A stretch of DNA of 45,601 bases from Chloroflexota bacterium. Lineage in GTDB: Bacteria; Chloroflexota; Limnocylindria; Limnocylindrales; CSP1-4. The notes below the pieces were generated by a model. It searched no databases. It was not told the DNA's origin and was given only the letters and a program-made list of their open reading frames with translations. Numbering within the stretch: position 1 is the first letter of the stretch; the number at the start of each line of letters is the position of its first letter. Shown here one piece after another: positions 1 through 7,947 of this stretch. Location of the stretch: assembly GCA_003158295.1 (NCBI GenBank), contig PMIP01000016.1, forward strand, positions 210-45,810, given 5' to 3'. A program made the translations under genes and the position numbers.

Positions 1-26
1 CCGGGAGCGCCGGGAGCGCCGGGAAG
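1..26. repeat. 9-bp tandem repeat at window edge
   Basis: The unit ccgggagcg occurs almost three times in a row. The pyrC reading frame stays open through it and would read it as Gly-Ser-Ala repeats, so it may encode a flexible N-terminal tail or lie in the junction with an upstream gene. The window edge prevents a decision. Confidence 0.6.
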
Positions 27-89
27 AGGGCTGCGGCTGGGCCCAGGGTCGGTCAGACCGTCGGCCGGTTCGAAGTCGAGAAAGCCTGG

Positions 90-1487
90 TTGGTCGACCC
101 GGTTTTGGGTCGCGAAGGCCCGGGCGAGATCGTGGTTGCGGACGGGATCCTCGAGTCGGTCGTGTGGCTGAAGGGGGCCGAGGCCGCGGGGTTGGACGAC
201 AAGGGTGTCGTCGTAGCGCCCGGCTTCTTCGACCTCCACGCCCACTTCCGCGAGCCCGGTTTCGAGGACGCGGAGACGATCGCCAGCGGGTCCGCCGCGG
301 CGGCCCACGGCGGCTACACGAGCGTGGCGCTGATGCCGAACACGTCTCCGGCCCTGGACGAGCCGGGCGTGATCGAGCGCATTCGAGCTGCCGTCCGGGC
401 CGGCGGCTCGCCCGTCGAGATTCTTGCCTTCGGGGCCGTTTCGGCGGGAAGGGCGGGGGAACAGCTTTCGGCCATGGGTGAACTGGCCGATGCCGGCGTG
501 CTCGGTTTCTCGGACGACGGCGCACCGGTGCGAACGCCCAAGCTGCTCCGAAGCGCCTTGTTGTACGCGGGTATGTTCGGGCTGCCGGTGGTGGACCATG
601 CCGAGGACCTGGAGCTGTCCGAGGGCGCCGAAGCTCACGAGGGTTACGTCGCTTCGATCCTCGGCCTGGCGGGCTGGCCGGTCGCCGGCGAGGTGAACGC
701 GGTCTCGCGGGACCTGGCCGTTCTGGAGGATGTTCTGCGCGATGAGCCGCGGGCTCGGCTCCACCTGACTCACGTCTCCACGTCCGCCGCGCTGGACCTG
801 GTTCGCCGGGCGAAGGCCGCGGGACTGCCCGTTACCTGCGACGTGACGCCGCACCACCTGGCTCTTGCCGACGAGTGGATCGCCGGTGCGCGGCGCTGGT
901 CGTGGGAGGCGCTCGGCGCCGACGGCACGTCGCGCGACCCGTGGGCGGATGGAGTGCTCGTCGCTACTCCCTACGACACCGCGCTTCGGGTCAACCCGCC
1001 TCTGCGCACCCCTGCCGACGCCGCCGCGTGCCTGGCCGCGCTCCTGGACGGTACCGCCGACGCGGTCGCCACGGACCACGCCCCGCATACGGTCGTGGAC
1101 AAGGAAGTCGAATTCGGCCGGGCCAGCAACGGAATCAGCGGCATGGAGACGGCGTTGGGCGTGCTGCTGGCGATGGTGGACGCGGACCGGTTGCCGCTGG
1201 CCCGGGCCATCGCGGCCCTGACTGCGGGGCCAGCCGGCATCGTGGCCCGCTGGCCGGGCGTAGCCGCCACTCCCGTGGCTCGCCCCCGCGGCCTGACCGA
1301 AGGCGCACCGGCGGATCTCGTGGTCTTCGATCGCGCCGATCGCTGGCGGGTGACTCCGGAGACACTGCGCTCGAAGGGCAAGAACTCGCCTCTCCTCGGC
1401 CGCGAGCTGTCCGGCCGCGTACTACTCACCATCGCCGGCGGACGGCTGGCCTACGAAGACCCCGAGGCGGCTTCGACGGAGGGCTGA
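90..1487 (+). CDS. pyrC: Dihydroorotase, type I
   Basis: Cyclises N-carbamoyl-L-aspartate to dihydroorotate, the third step of UMP synthesis in the cytosol. From the TTG at 90 it is 465 residues, normal for the amidohydrolase-fold class I family. Metal ligands are visible: DLHAHFREPG supplies His50 and His52, FSDDG near 141-144 supplies the Asp used by type I enzymes instead of a carboxylated Lys, DHAED gives His170, LTHVS gives His228, and ATDHAPH (327-333) is the second family signature with Asp329. The TTG at 90 is the only ATG/GTG/TTG in frame inside the window, but the frame is open back to base 3 with no stop, so the true start may lie upstream; family members usually have about ten residues before the LVDP equivalent. 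It heads a pyrimidine operon, and pyrB is a likely upstream neighbour outside the window. A loop of about 30 residues (262-292) separates the TPHH motif from the NPPLR motif. Confidence 0.95.
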   Translation: MVDPVLGREGPGEIVVADGILESVVWLKGAEAAGLDDKGVVVAPGFFDLHAHFREPGFEDAETIASGSAAAAHGGYTSVALMPNTSPALDEPGVIERIRAAVRAGGSPVEILAFGAVSAGRAGEQLSAMGELADAGVLGFSDDGAPVRTPKLLRSALLYAGMFGLPVVDHAEDLELSEGAEAHEGYVASILGLAGWPVAGEVNAVSRDLAVLEDVLRDEPRARLHLTHVSTSAALDLVRRAKAAGLPVTCDVTPHHLALADEWIAGARRWSWEALGADGTSRDPWADGVLVATPYDTALRVNPPLRTPADAAACLAALLDGTADAVATDHAPHTVVDKEVEFGRASNGISGMETALGVLLAMVDADRLPLARAIAALTAGPAGIVARWPGVAATPVARPRGLTEGAPADLVVFDRADRWRVTPETLRSKGKNSPLLGRELSGRVLLTIAGGRLAYEDPEAASTEG

Positions 1488-1686
1488 GCGGGAGGACGAA
1501 CCTCCCGAGCGCCGCCGCACACCGCCGCGACCGCCGCGCGCCGCCGCGCGCCTCGGCACCGCCGAGCGGCAGGCCTGAGCGCCGCCGACGTTGGGCCCCG
1601 GCGTGCGAGAATAGGAGTCCGCGCGCCGGGCGGCCGTACTGCGACGGCTACCGACGCCGCTTCGAAGTCAGGAGAGAGCAGAGCCA

Positions 1687-2025
1687 GTGCCAGTCCTTGC
1701 GACCTTCTTCCAGGTTCGACGCGGGCGCGACCCGTTCTTCAAGTTCTACATGAAGACGATCATGCCGCGTCAGATGAAGGAGTACGAGGCGAAGTTCGGG
1801 ATCAGGTTCATGGGCTGGTACAACGTGGCCTACGGCTGGGACTACGACAACGTCATCCTGCTCGAACTGCCCGACTACGGGACGCTCGACAAGCTCGAAG
1901 CCGATGAGGCGACCCGCGCTCTGGGCCACCGCGCCGGGGAGTGGATCATGTCGCGGGCTCATTCGATGTTCCTCCGGGAGCGGATCGGCCCGGATCTCGA
2001 GTACAAGAAGCTGGGGAGGCCATAG
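1687..2025 (+). CDS. Small unknown protein, possible dimeric alpha/beta-barrel fold
   Basis: A 112-residue soluble protein starting at GTG with GGAG at 1671-1674. It has no signal peptide or membrane segment. It is rich in Phe, Tyr and Trp, with conserved-looking blocks YMKTIMPRQMKEYEAKFG and GWYNVAYGWDYDNVILLELP. The pattern of one strand, helix and a late hydrophobic strand resembles small stress-responsive or NIPSNAP-like dimeric alpha/beta barrels, but this is only a fold guess and no catalytic residue is evident. It sits between pyrC and the next unknown gene, two bases from the latter's start, so it is cotranscribed with pyrimidine genes. The 199 bases before it are very rich in CCG and GCC triplets and hold no other gene. 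No function is assigned. Confidence 0.75.
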   Translation: MPVLATFFQVRRGRDPFFKFYMKTIMPRQMKEYEAKFGIRFMGWYNVAYGWDYDNVILLELPDYGTLDKLEADEATRALGHRAGEWIMSRAHSMFLRERIGPDLEYKKLGRP

Positions 2026-2027
2026 CG

Positions 2028-2993
2028 ATGGATGCGAGCCGCAAGGATCAGCTCGGCGAACTCGCCGCGGACGCCTCTCTCGAGCGATCCGACTTCCTGG
2101 TTCAGGCTTCCGCGCAGCTGCGCAAGTTCCTCGAGGGCAACGCCGAGCGGATCTCCGATCTGGGCGGCCTGGTCCTCATCGACGACGAGGTGGACTACCT
2201 GGCCGTCGCCGCCGATCTCTCGTTCCGCAGCCGCAGCCGCTATCTGGACGAGGCGACCGGCAAGTGGGTCAGCGAGACCGAGGTCATCGAGAACCCGTCC
2301 GAGCTGGTGGAGCTGTACAACCTGGCCGACGTCTTCGCCGCGTTCGCGGAGGCGACCAAGACCGAGGCCGGGCTCGACGAGGAGCCCACGGCCGTAGGTG
2401 ACCTGCTCAGATCGGCCGACATCGCGCCCGAGGAGACGGTGGCTCTGGGCGCCGAGAATCCGTATGCCGAAGCGGCGGACGAATGGGCTGCCGCCGGCCA
2501 CGATGTCGACGAACCTCCGGAGAGCGAGGGGGAGGCGGCCGAGCGGCTCTACGACCTGGCGCTCGCTTTCCAGGAGCGGAGCCAGCAGACCGAGGCCCAC
2601 CTTCTCGAGCAGTTCGAGTCCGCGGCAGGCAGCCTGACATCCGTCCTGGGGGACCTCACCATCATCGACGACGAGGACGAGCGGCTGACCCTCCGTGCCT
2701 CCGGCTCATTCACGGCTGAGGTGGTCCCGGAGGCCGAGGTCGAGGCGGGCACGTGGCGAAAGCTCGACGGGCCGGACGACATCGTCGAGTTCTACGACCC
2801 GACCGACATATTCGGGGACCTGGCCGACACCCTGGCCGAGGCCTTCCCGGCGCTCGGCGGAGACGGAAGACCTGACGAAGACGTCGAGGACGTCGAGGAC
2901 GTCGAGGACCAGGTAAGCGACGAAGACGGGGAGGCAGAAGCCGCCGGCCCCGAGCCCGAGAAGCCCGAGAAACCCAAGACCAAGCGCAAGTAG
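2028..2993 (+). CDS. Acidic unknown protein with internally duplicated module
   Basis: 321 residues from ATG at 2028, which follows the previous stop by two bases and has GGGGAGG at 2013-2019. Two modules are visibly related. Module one (about 22-108) contains ISDLGGLVLIDDE, a strand-rich middle, then ELVELYNLADVFAAFAEA. Module two (about 180-273) contains LTSVLGDLTIIDDE, a similar middle and DIVEFYDPTDIFGDLADTLAEA. They are joined by an acidic linker. The C-terminus is a low-complexity tail: three EDV repeats from a 9-bp DNA repeat near 2880-2909, then Glu/Pro and a Lys/Arg end. There is no signal peptide or membrane segment. The family is not recognised. The gene lies 14 bases before pyrK in the pyr operon. 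An earlier in-frame start (1941) would overlap the previous gene and lacks a ribosome site. Confidence 0.8.
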   Translation: MDASRKDQLGELAADASLERSDFLVQASAQLRKFLEGNAERISDLGGLVLIDDEVDYLAVAADLSFRSRSRYLDEATGKWVSETEVIENPSELVELYNLADVFAAFAEATKTEAGLDEEPTAVGDLLRSADIAPEETVALGAENPYAEAADEWAAAGHDVDEPPESEGEAAERLYDLALAFQERSQQTEAHLLEQFESAAGSLTSVLGDLTIIDDEDERLTLRASGSFTAEVVPEAEVEAGTWRKLDGPDDIVEFYDPTDIFGDLADTLAEAFPALGGDGRPDEDVEDVEDVEDQVSDEDGEAEAAGPEPEKPEKPKTKRK

Positions 2994-3007
2994 GGCGGCG
3001 ACCGCCG

Positions 3008-3871
3008 GTGACGATGCGCCTCGTTGCGGCCGAACTGGTCGAGAGCCGGCAGATACTGCCCGGGCAGTGGCTTCAGTCGTTCCATGCCCCGGAGCTTGCC
3101 AGCGGCTCTCGCGCCGGGCAATTCGTCCATGTCCGCACCGGCGACTATTCCGGCCTCGTCCTGCGACGGCCGTTCTCCATCAACACCGCGGATCCGGCGA
3201 CGGGGATCGTCACGCTCCACTTCCGAACCGTCGGCCGCGGCACCGAATGGATGGCCCGCGTCCGTGAGGGCGAGAACCTGGACATGCTCGGACCGCTGGG
3301 CCGGCCCTTCGAGGTCGACCCGCGCAGTCACCACCTGCTCCTGGTCGCCGGCGGCCTCGGGATGGCGGGGATCCGCATGCTCGCCGACGAGGCGGTTCGC
3401 GACGGGCGCCAGGTGACGATCCTGTTCGGGGCACTGAGCGCGAGCCACGTGTATCCGTCCAACCTGCTGCCGGACGAGGTCGAGTACGTCGTGGCCACCG
3501 ACGATGGGTCGCTCGGCCACCACTCCCTGGTGACCGAGCTGCTGCCCGACTACGAGGCCTGGGCCGATCAGGCGTTCGCGTGCGGGCCCTATCCGATGCT
3601 TGCTCGCCTGGCCCAGCTCGCGGCCGGCCGGCGCGCCCGAATGGGCGTGGCCAAGCTCGGTCGGAAGCGAGGCGCCGGAAGGGCGGACCCGCTCGGTTCT
3701 ACCGCGGCGCGCCGCAAGGCCTTCCTGCAGGTTTCCATGGAGCAGACGATGGGCTGCGCGGTCGGCGCCTGCCTGGGGTGTTCGGTCATCGGCGTAGAGG
3801 GTCCCGTCCGCGTCTGCCGGGAAGGCCCCGTCTTCGCGGCCGAGGAGATCGCATGGCCGGCGAGCGCGTGA
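3008..3871 (+). CDS. pyrK: Dihydroorotate dehydrogenase electron-transfer subunit
   Basis: FAD and [2Fe-2S] subunit that passes electrons from PyrD to NAD+ in class 1B dihydroorotate dehydrogenase. 287 residues from GTG 3008. Visible parts in order: an FAD-binding barrel with RRPFSI (53-58), an NAD-binding Rossmann region with LLVAGGLGMAGI (111-122) and ACGPYPML (191-198), and a C-terminal cluster with Cys250, 255, 258 and 270 in the family spacing (MGCAVGACLGC then VRVCREGP). Between the last two parts is an unusual basic insert of about 25 residues (210-236). It lies seven bases upstream of pyrD, the obligate partner, which supports the assignment over a generic ferredoxin reductase. Confidence 0.93.
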   Translation: MTMRLVAAELVESRQILPGQWLQSFHAPELASGSRAGQFVHVRTGDYSGLVLRRPFSINTADPATGIVTLHFRTVGRGTEWMARVREGENLDMLGPLGRPFEVDPRSHHLLLVAGGLGMAGIRMLADEAVRDGRQVTILFGALSASHVYPSNLLPDEVEYVVATDDGSLGHHSLVTELLPDYEAWADQAFACGPYPMLARLAQLAAGRRARMGVAKLGRKRGAGRADPLGSTAARRKAFLQVSMEQTMGCAVGACLGCSVIGVEGPVRVCREGPVFAAEEIAWPASA

Positions 3872-3878
3872 GGTCGGC

Positions 3879-5087
3879 GTGGTGAAGGCGAAGAAGCAGG
3901 TCATCATCTTCGGCGACATGCGGGTCGGGAAGGACTCGCCCAACAGGTCAAAGCGCACGCCGACGGTCCGAAAGGTCAAGAGCGCCATCGTGCCCGTCGA
4001 TCGGACCAAAGGCCCGCCGGCCGGACGACCTCGCGTAGAGACCGGTGGCGCGGCCGTAGCCGACCTGGGTGCCCCGACGGCCCCGCAGCCCACGCTGGCC
4101 GAGCAGGCGGCCCTCGATCGCGTCGACCTGTCGGTCGACCTGGCGCCGGAGCACGGCGGCCTTCGGCTGGCGAACCCGATCCTGGTCGCTTCGGGGACGT
4201 TCGGTTACGGGATCGAATACGGCGAGGTGGTGGACGTCGGGCGCCTCGGTGCGATCTGCTGCAAGGGGACGACGCTGCGGCCCCGCGCCGGGAATCCGCC
4301 GCCGCGCGTCACCGAGACGCCCGGCGGGATGCTCAACTCCATCGGGCTCCAGAACCCAGGAGTGGATGCCGTCATCGAGAAGTACGGCCCGATCTGGCAG
4401 GGCTGGAAGGTGCCGGTCATCGTCAACGTCGCGGGAGAATCGATCGAGGACTACGTCGAGGTGGCCCGCCGCCTGGACGGCGTCCCCGGCGTGGCGGGGA
4501 TAGAGCTGAACATAAGCTGCCCCAACGTCGGCAAGGGCGGGCTGCAGTTCGCCATAGATCGCGACGCGGCCCGAGCCGTCACGGCCGCGGTCCGGCGCGC
4601 CACCGAGCTGCCGCTGCTGGTCAAGCTGTCGCCCAACGTCGCCGACGTCCGGCCGATCGCGCGGGCCATCGAAGAAGCGGGGGCGGACGCCATCTCCGCC
4701 ATCAACACCCTCTCCGGTCTGGCCGTCGCTCCGGATCGGACGCGCGCCTTCCTGGGGAATGTCTACGGCGGGCTATCGGGCCCGGCCATCAAGCCCGTGG
4801 CGCTGCGGATCGTCTACGAGGTGGCGCAGGTCGTCTCGATCCCGATCGTCGCCATCGGCGGCGTCACTTCCATCGAAGACGTGCTCGACTTCCTGGCCTG
4901 CGGTGCGGTGGCGGTACAGGTCGGGACCGCGATATTCGCCGACCCGGAACTGCCGGTCCGCCTCGCGGACGATCTTCGGGCCGAGTGCGTGCGCCGCGGT
5001 CTCGACTCGTACCGGCCGCTGATCGGGACGGCCCTGCCGAAGCGAATGGGCGCCTCCTCCGCCAAGGGTGCGGAGTATCGACCGTGA
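3879..5087 (+). CDS. pyrD: Dihydroorotate dehydrogenase, class 1B catalytic subunit
   Basis: Oxidises dihydroorotate to orotate using FMN; the class 1B type works with PyrK. Diagnostic sites: KGTT (Lys129) near the FMN, NSIGLQNPG (153-161), and NISCPN with the catalytic base Cys214, which marks class 1 rather than membrane-bound class 2 (Ser). AIGGV and VQVGTA near the end bind the FMN phosphate. At 402 residues from GTG 3879 it is roughly 85-90 longer than the usual 305-315, because the first ~85 residues are a basic, low-complexity extension before the conserved LSVDLAP start. No internal ATG or strong ribosome site closer to the domain was obvious, so the extension may be real. The stop overlaps the start of the next small gene (GTGA). 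Confidence 0.94.
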   Translation: MVKAKKQVIIFGDMRVGKDSPNRSKRTPTVRKVKSAIVPVDRTKGPPAGRPRVETGGAAVADLGAPTAPQPTLAEQAALDRVDLSVDLAPEHGGLRLANPILVASGTFGYGIEYGEVVDVGRLGAICCKGTTLRPRAGNPPPRVTETPGGMLNSIGLQNPGVDAVIEKYGPIWQGWKVPVIVNVAGESIEDYVEVARRLDGVPGVAGIELNISCPNVGKGGLQFAIDRDAARAVTAAVRRATELPLLVKLSPNVADVRPIARAIEEAGADAISAINTLSGLAVAPDRTRAFLGNVYGGLSGPAIKPVALRIVYEVAQVVSIPIVAIGGVTSIEDVLDFLACGAVAVQVGTAIFADPELPVRLADDLRAECVRRGLDSYRPLIGTALPKRMGASSAKGAEYRP

Positions 5088-5173
5088 CGCTCATCCTCGG
5101 GGTCGCGCTCATCATCGTCATCCTGGTGCTCTGGCTCATCGACGCCGCAAGCAGCAACTGGAGACGCCGGTGA
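5084..5173 (+). CDS. 29-residue single-pass membrane peptide in the pyr operon
   Basis: A tiny gene whose GTG overlaps the pyrD stop (GTGA, 5084-5087) and whose TGA overlaps the pyrE start (GTGA, 5170-5173). It has its own GGAG at 5072-5075. The peptide is one hydrophobic helix, VTLILGVALIIVILVLWL, followed by a short polar, positively charged end (IDAASSNWRRR), so it would sit in the inner membrane with Arg residues in the cytosol. No family is recognised. Its two couplings mean it would be made together with PyrD and PyrE. It could be a real microprotein or a translated spacer that keeps ribosomes moving to pyrE; the strongly biased membrane composition favours a real peptide. Confidence 0.6.
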   Translation: MTLILGVALIIVILVLWLIDAASSNWRRR

Positions 5174-5847
5174 CGACTGTCCGATCGGCCGCCGAACTTG
5201 CCGCGGCACACGCGATAGCCGCGCGGACGGAGGAGCTCTTCCGGCGCTCCGGAGCCCTGAAGGAAGGCCACTTCCTGCTCAAGAGCGGCAAGCACTCCGA
5301 GCGCTACCTCGAGAAGTTCCTGGTCCTGCAGGATCCGGCCGCTACGAGCGAGCTGTGCGCCTTCTGGGCGGCTCGTCATCGGAGCCCGGACGGGACGCCG
5401 ATCGTAGACGTCGTCGCCGGGCCGACGACCGGTGGCGTCGTGCTGGCCTTCGAGACGGCCCGTCAGCTGGGCGTTCGGGCTATCTTCGCCGAAGAGGTGA
5501 AGGACGCCGACGGCACCACGCGGCGCGAGTTTCGGCGAGGCTTCACCATCGCCGCCGGGGAGCGGGTGCTGCTGGTGGACGACATCCTGACGACCGGCGG
5601 TTCGCTACTCGCGATGCTGCCCGCCGTGGAGGCCTTCGGCGGCGAGATCGTCACATGCGCCGTCCTGGCGGATCGCTCCGGCGGCCTGGCATCGCTCGAG
5701 TCACGCAGGACCGGGCGGAGATACCCGCTCCGCGCCCTATGGCAGCTCCAGCTTCCTACCTACGATCCCGGGCCGGAGACCTGCCCGGCCTGCGCGGCCG
5801 GGATCCCGCTCCACGCCCCGGGCAGCACGGGAACCGCGGCCGGGTAG
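5170..5847 (+). CDS. pyrE: Orotate phosphoribosyltransferase
   Basis: Joins orotate and PRPP to give OMP in UMP synthesis. 225 residues from GTG 5170, the start favoured by the GTGA overlap with the upstream peptide and by GGAG at 5160-5163. The PRPP-binding motif VLLVDDILTTGGS is clear, with the Asp-Asp pair contacting the ribose. KSGKHSERY near the N-terminus matches the orotate loop, and VVAGPTTGGVVLA forms the phosphate-side loop. The C-terminal ETCPACAAG block with a Cys pair is typical of the longer OPRTases of thermophile-like and Chloroflexi-type lineages. It is the last gene of the operon; convergent with the next gene. Confidence 0.94.
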   Translation: MTTVRSAAELAAAHAIAARTEELFRRSGALKEGHFLLKSGKHSERYLEKFLVLQDPAATSELCAFWAARHRSPDGTPIVDVVAGPTTGGVVLAFETARQLGVRAIFAEEVKDADGTTRREFRRGFTIAAGERVLLVDDILTTGGSLLAMLPAVEAFGGEIVTCAVLADRSGGLASLESRRTGRRYPLRALWQLQLPTYDPGPETCPACAAGIPLHAPGSTGTAAG

Positions 5848-5880
5848 CCGAGTAGCCGTCGTAGGGCACGGCAACGCCGC

Positions 5881-7614
5881 TTAGTCGAGGACGACTCGCT
5901 GGTGCCAATGAGGGGCCATCGTCGGCAGGCCGAGAGCCTGGATCTTGGGTTCGATGGCCTGCTGGGCTTCGGCGTCGCCATGGACGATGAAGACGCGCCT
6001 CGGCACGCCCGCGTCGCCGGCCTTGCGACCGTCGATGAAATGGCCCAGCCAGTCCAGGATCTGCGACTCGTCGGCGTGGGCCGAGAAGCCGCTGATGGAT
6101 CGCACGGCGCAGCGGACCGTGTACTCCTGGCCGTCGATCCGGGCCGTCTTTCCGCCGGCTTGGAGATGGGCGCCCATCGTCGCTTCGCCCTGATAGCCCA
6201 CGAACAGGATGATCGCCTTCGTGTCGCCGATCAGGGTACGGAGGTGGTTCAGGACGCGGCCGCCCGTGAGCATGCCGTTGGAGGCGACGAGGACGTATGG
6301 CCGCTTGCTCCGATCGATCAGTTCAGATTGAGCCGCAAGGGGCGTCTCTTTCGCGGCCGGGAAATCGATCGGCCCTTCGCCTTTGGCCAGAAGCGCGAGC
6401 GTGTCGGCGTCGTAGTAGTCGGTGTGCTCGCGGTAGATGGTCGAGGCCTTGGAGGCCATCGGTGAGTCCAGGTAAAGCTTGATCTGGGGGATTCGGCCGG
6501 CGTCGAGCAGGTGCTGCAGAGCCCAGACGACCTCCTGGGTTCGGCCGATCGCGAAGGAAGGGATGAGGAGCACGCCACCTTCGGCGACGATGTCTTTGAC
6601 GGCCTGCGCCAGCTGATCGAGCGACTCGTCCTCGGGCTCGTGCTCGCGGCCGCCGTAGGTCGACTCGACGAGGACATAGTCCGCCTGGCTCAGGACGGTG
6701 GGCTCGCGCAGGATCGGGGCGTGCGAGCGGCCCAGATCGCCCGAGAAGACGAGTGTCCGGGCCGGGACGTCCTTCTGGGCGTCGACGTGCAGCTCCACGA
6801 TCGAGGAACCGAGGATGTGGCCGGCATCGTGGTAGACGGCGGTGATCCCGGGCGCCACGACGACCGAGGTTTCGTACTCCACGGGCCTGAACAGGGCCAG
6901 TGAGGTCTGGGCCTGGGCCAGGTCGTACAGCGGCTCCTCGAGGACGAGGTTCGGGTTGACGGGGCTGCCGGCCATGGCGGCATCGTGATTGGGGTGTCCG
7001 ACCGGCGGGAAGCCCAGCCGTGTGCCCATGCCCTGCTCGTCGTGGAAGGCCAGCTCGTCGATCCCGGAGGCCACGACATGTCCGTCCGGCGTGAGGTCAC
7101 CGGGGTGCAGAACCGCGGTGGACGAGGCTGCGACCGAGGGGGCCGCGGCTGTCGAAGAAGCCGGCGAAGCCGAGCCCGAGGCGACCTCTTCCTGCTCGGC
7201 GATCTGCTCCTGCGCCTGGATCTTCTCGAGATCGCGCTGGTCTTCGACCGCCGCCTTGTCCGGATTCTTGGCGGCCCAGTGGCGGTGGCGCTTGGCGTAC
7301 TCCTCCTGGAGCTTGCCCGAGTCCAGAAGCACGAGAGCGGCCAGCTCGATCGTGCCCCGAGTGGCGTAGATAGGTCCGTTGAAGCCCTGGGCCACGATGT
7401 GCGGGATAAGGCCGCAGTGGTCCAGGTGGGCGTGGGTGAGGACGATTGCGTCCAGGCTCGCCGGGTCGTAGGCCAGCGGAACGTGGTTGCGCACCACCTC
7501 TTGCGGGCTGCCCTGGAACATCCCGCAATCGATGAGAACCCTGGCTCGCTCGGTGATCAGCAGGAACTGGGATCCGGTTACGGTGTTGGCGGCGCCGAGG
7601 AAGTGGATTTCCAT
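5881..7614 (-). CDS. Beta-CASP metallo-beta-lactamase, RNase-like
   Basis: A CPSF73/YSH1-type metal-dependent hydrolase, likely an RNA endonuclease or exonuclease in the cytosol. 577 residues from the ATG at 7614, where the domain begins MEIHFLGAANTVTGS; further upstream codons are low-complexity. Zinc ligands: HAHLDHCG (61-68), HDAGHILGSS, FSGDLGR, SGFSAHAD and VHGD toward the end. The beta-CASP part with SPMAS and ASNGMLTGGR follows. Between the first metal motif region and HDAGH there is an Ala/Ser/Glu-rich insert of about 100 residues (about 155-255), making the protein longer than typical members of about 450-470. It stands alone on the minus strand between the pyr operon and a LysM gene. 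Substrate cannot be read from sequence. Confidence 0.9.
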   Translation of the reverse strand: MEIHFLGAANTVTGSQFLLITERARVLIDCGMFQGSPQEVVRNHVPLAYDPASLDAIVLTHAHLDHCGLIPHIVAQGFNGPIYATRGTIELAALVLLDSGKLQEEYAKRHRHWAAKNPDKAAVEDQRDLEKIQAQEQIAEQEEVASGSASPASSTAAAPSVAASSTAVLHPGDLTPDGHVVASGIDELAFHDEQGMGTRLGFPPVGHPNHDAAMAGSPVNPNLVLEEPLYDLAQAQTSLALFRPVEYETSVVVAPGITAVYHDAGHILGSSIVELHVDAQKDVPARTLVFSGDLGRSHAPILREPTVLSQADYVLVESTYGGREHEPEDESLDQLAQAVKDIVAEGGVLLIPSFAIGRTQEVVWALQHLLDAGRIPQIKLYLDSPMASKASTIYREHTDYYDADTLALLAKGEGPIDFPAAKETPLAAQSELIDRSKRPYVLVASNGMLTGGRVLNHLRTLIGDTKAIILFVGYQGEATMGAHLQAGGKTARIDGQEYTVRCAVRSISGFSAHADESQILDWLGHFIDGRKAGDAGVPRRVFIVHGDAEAQQAIEPKIQALGLPTMAPHWHQRVVLD

Positions 7615-7947
7615 GCGCCCATACTGCCATCTCGCCGCCGAAAGCGTTTGCGGTTTCGCCGCCGGCGGCCGAGCCTTCCGGCCCCAGGCCAGGTCCGGTG
7701 TCACTGGAGCCCTCGCTGTCGGTCGCCGGCTCGTCGCCGGCTGCTTGGAACGGCCTCTCGGAAGCGGCCTCGCCGGTCCTCTTGTGGTATCGCTGCTGAA
7801 GGCAGCGGCGTCACGCCTGAACCCTCCAGACTCGTCTGGTCTACCCTAGTCGCAGACCGGTGTTGCCACTCGGACCGTCTCCAGCGAGCAACAAGGCCAC
7901 ACCGCCACCGGGCTTGGGACCCGGAGGCGCCGCCACGATGAGGATGA
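7615..7947. other. Divergent intergenic region, 333 bp
   Basis: Separates the minus-strand beta-CASP gene from the plus-strand LysM gene. No plausible gene is seen. It holds a short inverted repeat (ccagac/gtctgg, about 7826-7839) followed by TACCCT at 7842-7847, which resembles the TAnnnT elements seen before other genes in this window and could be the promoter of the LysM gene with a leader of about 95 bases. Confidence 0.35.

Noticed and set aside
1500-1570. CCG/GCC-rich run as a triplet-repeat element
   Set aside because: The triplets are irregular and typical of high-GC intergenic DNA here; no unit could be fixed.
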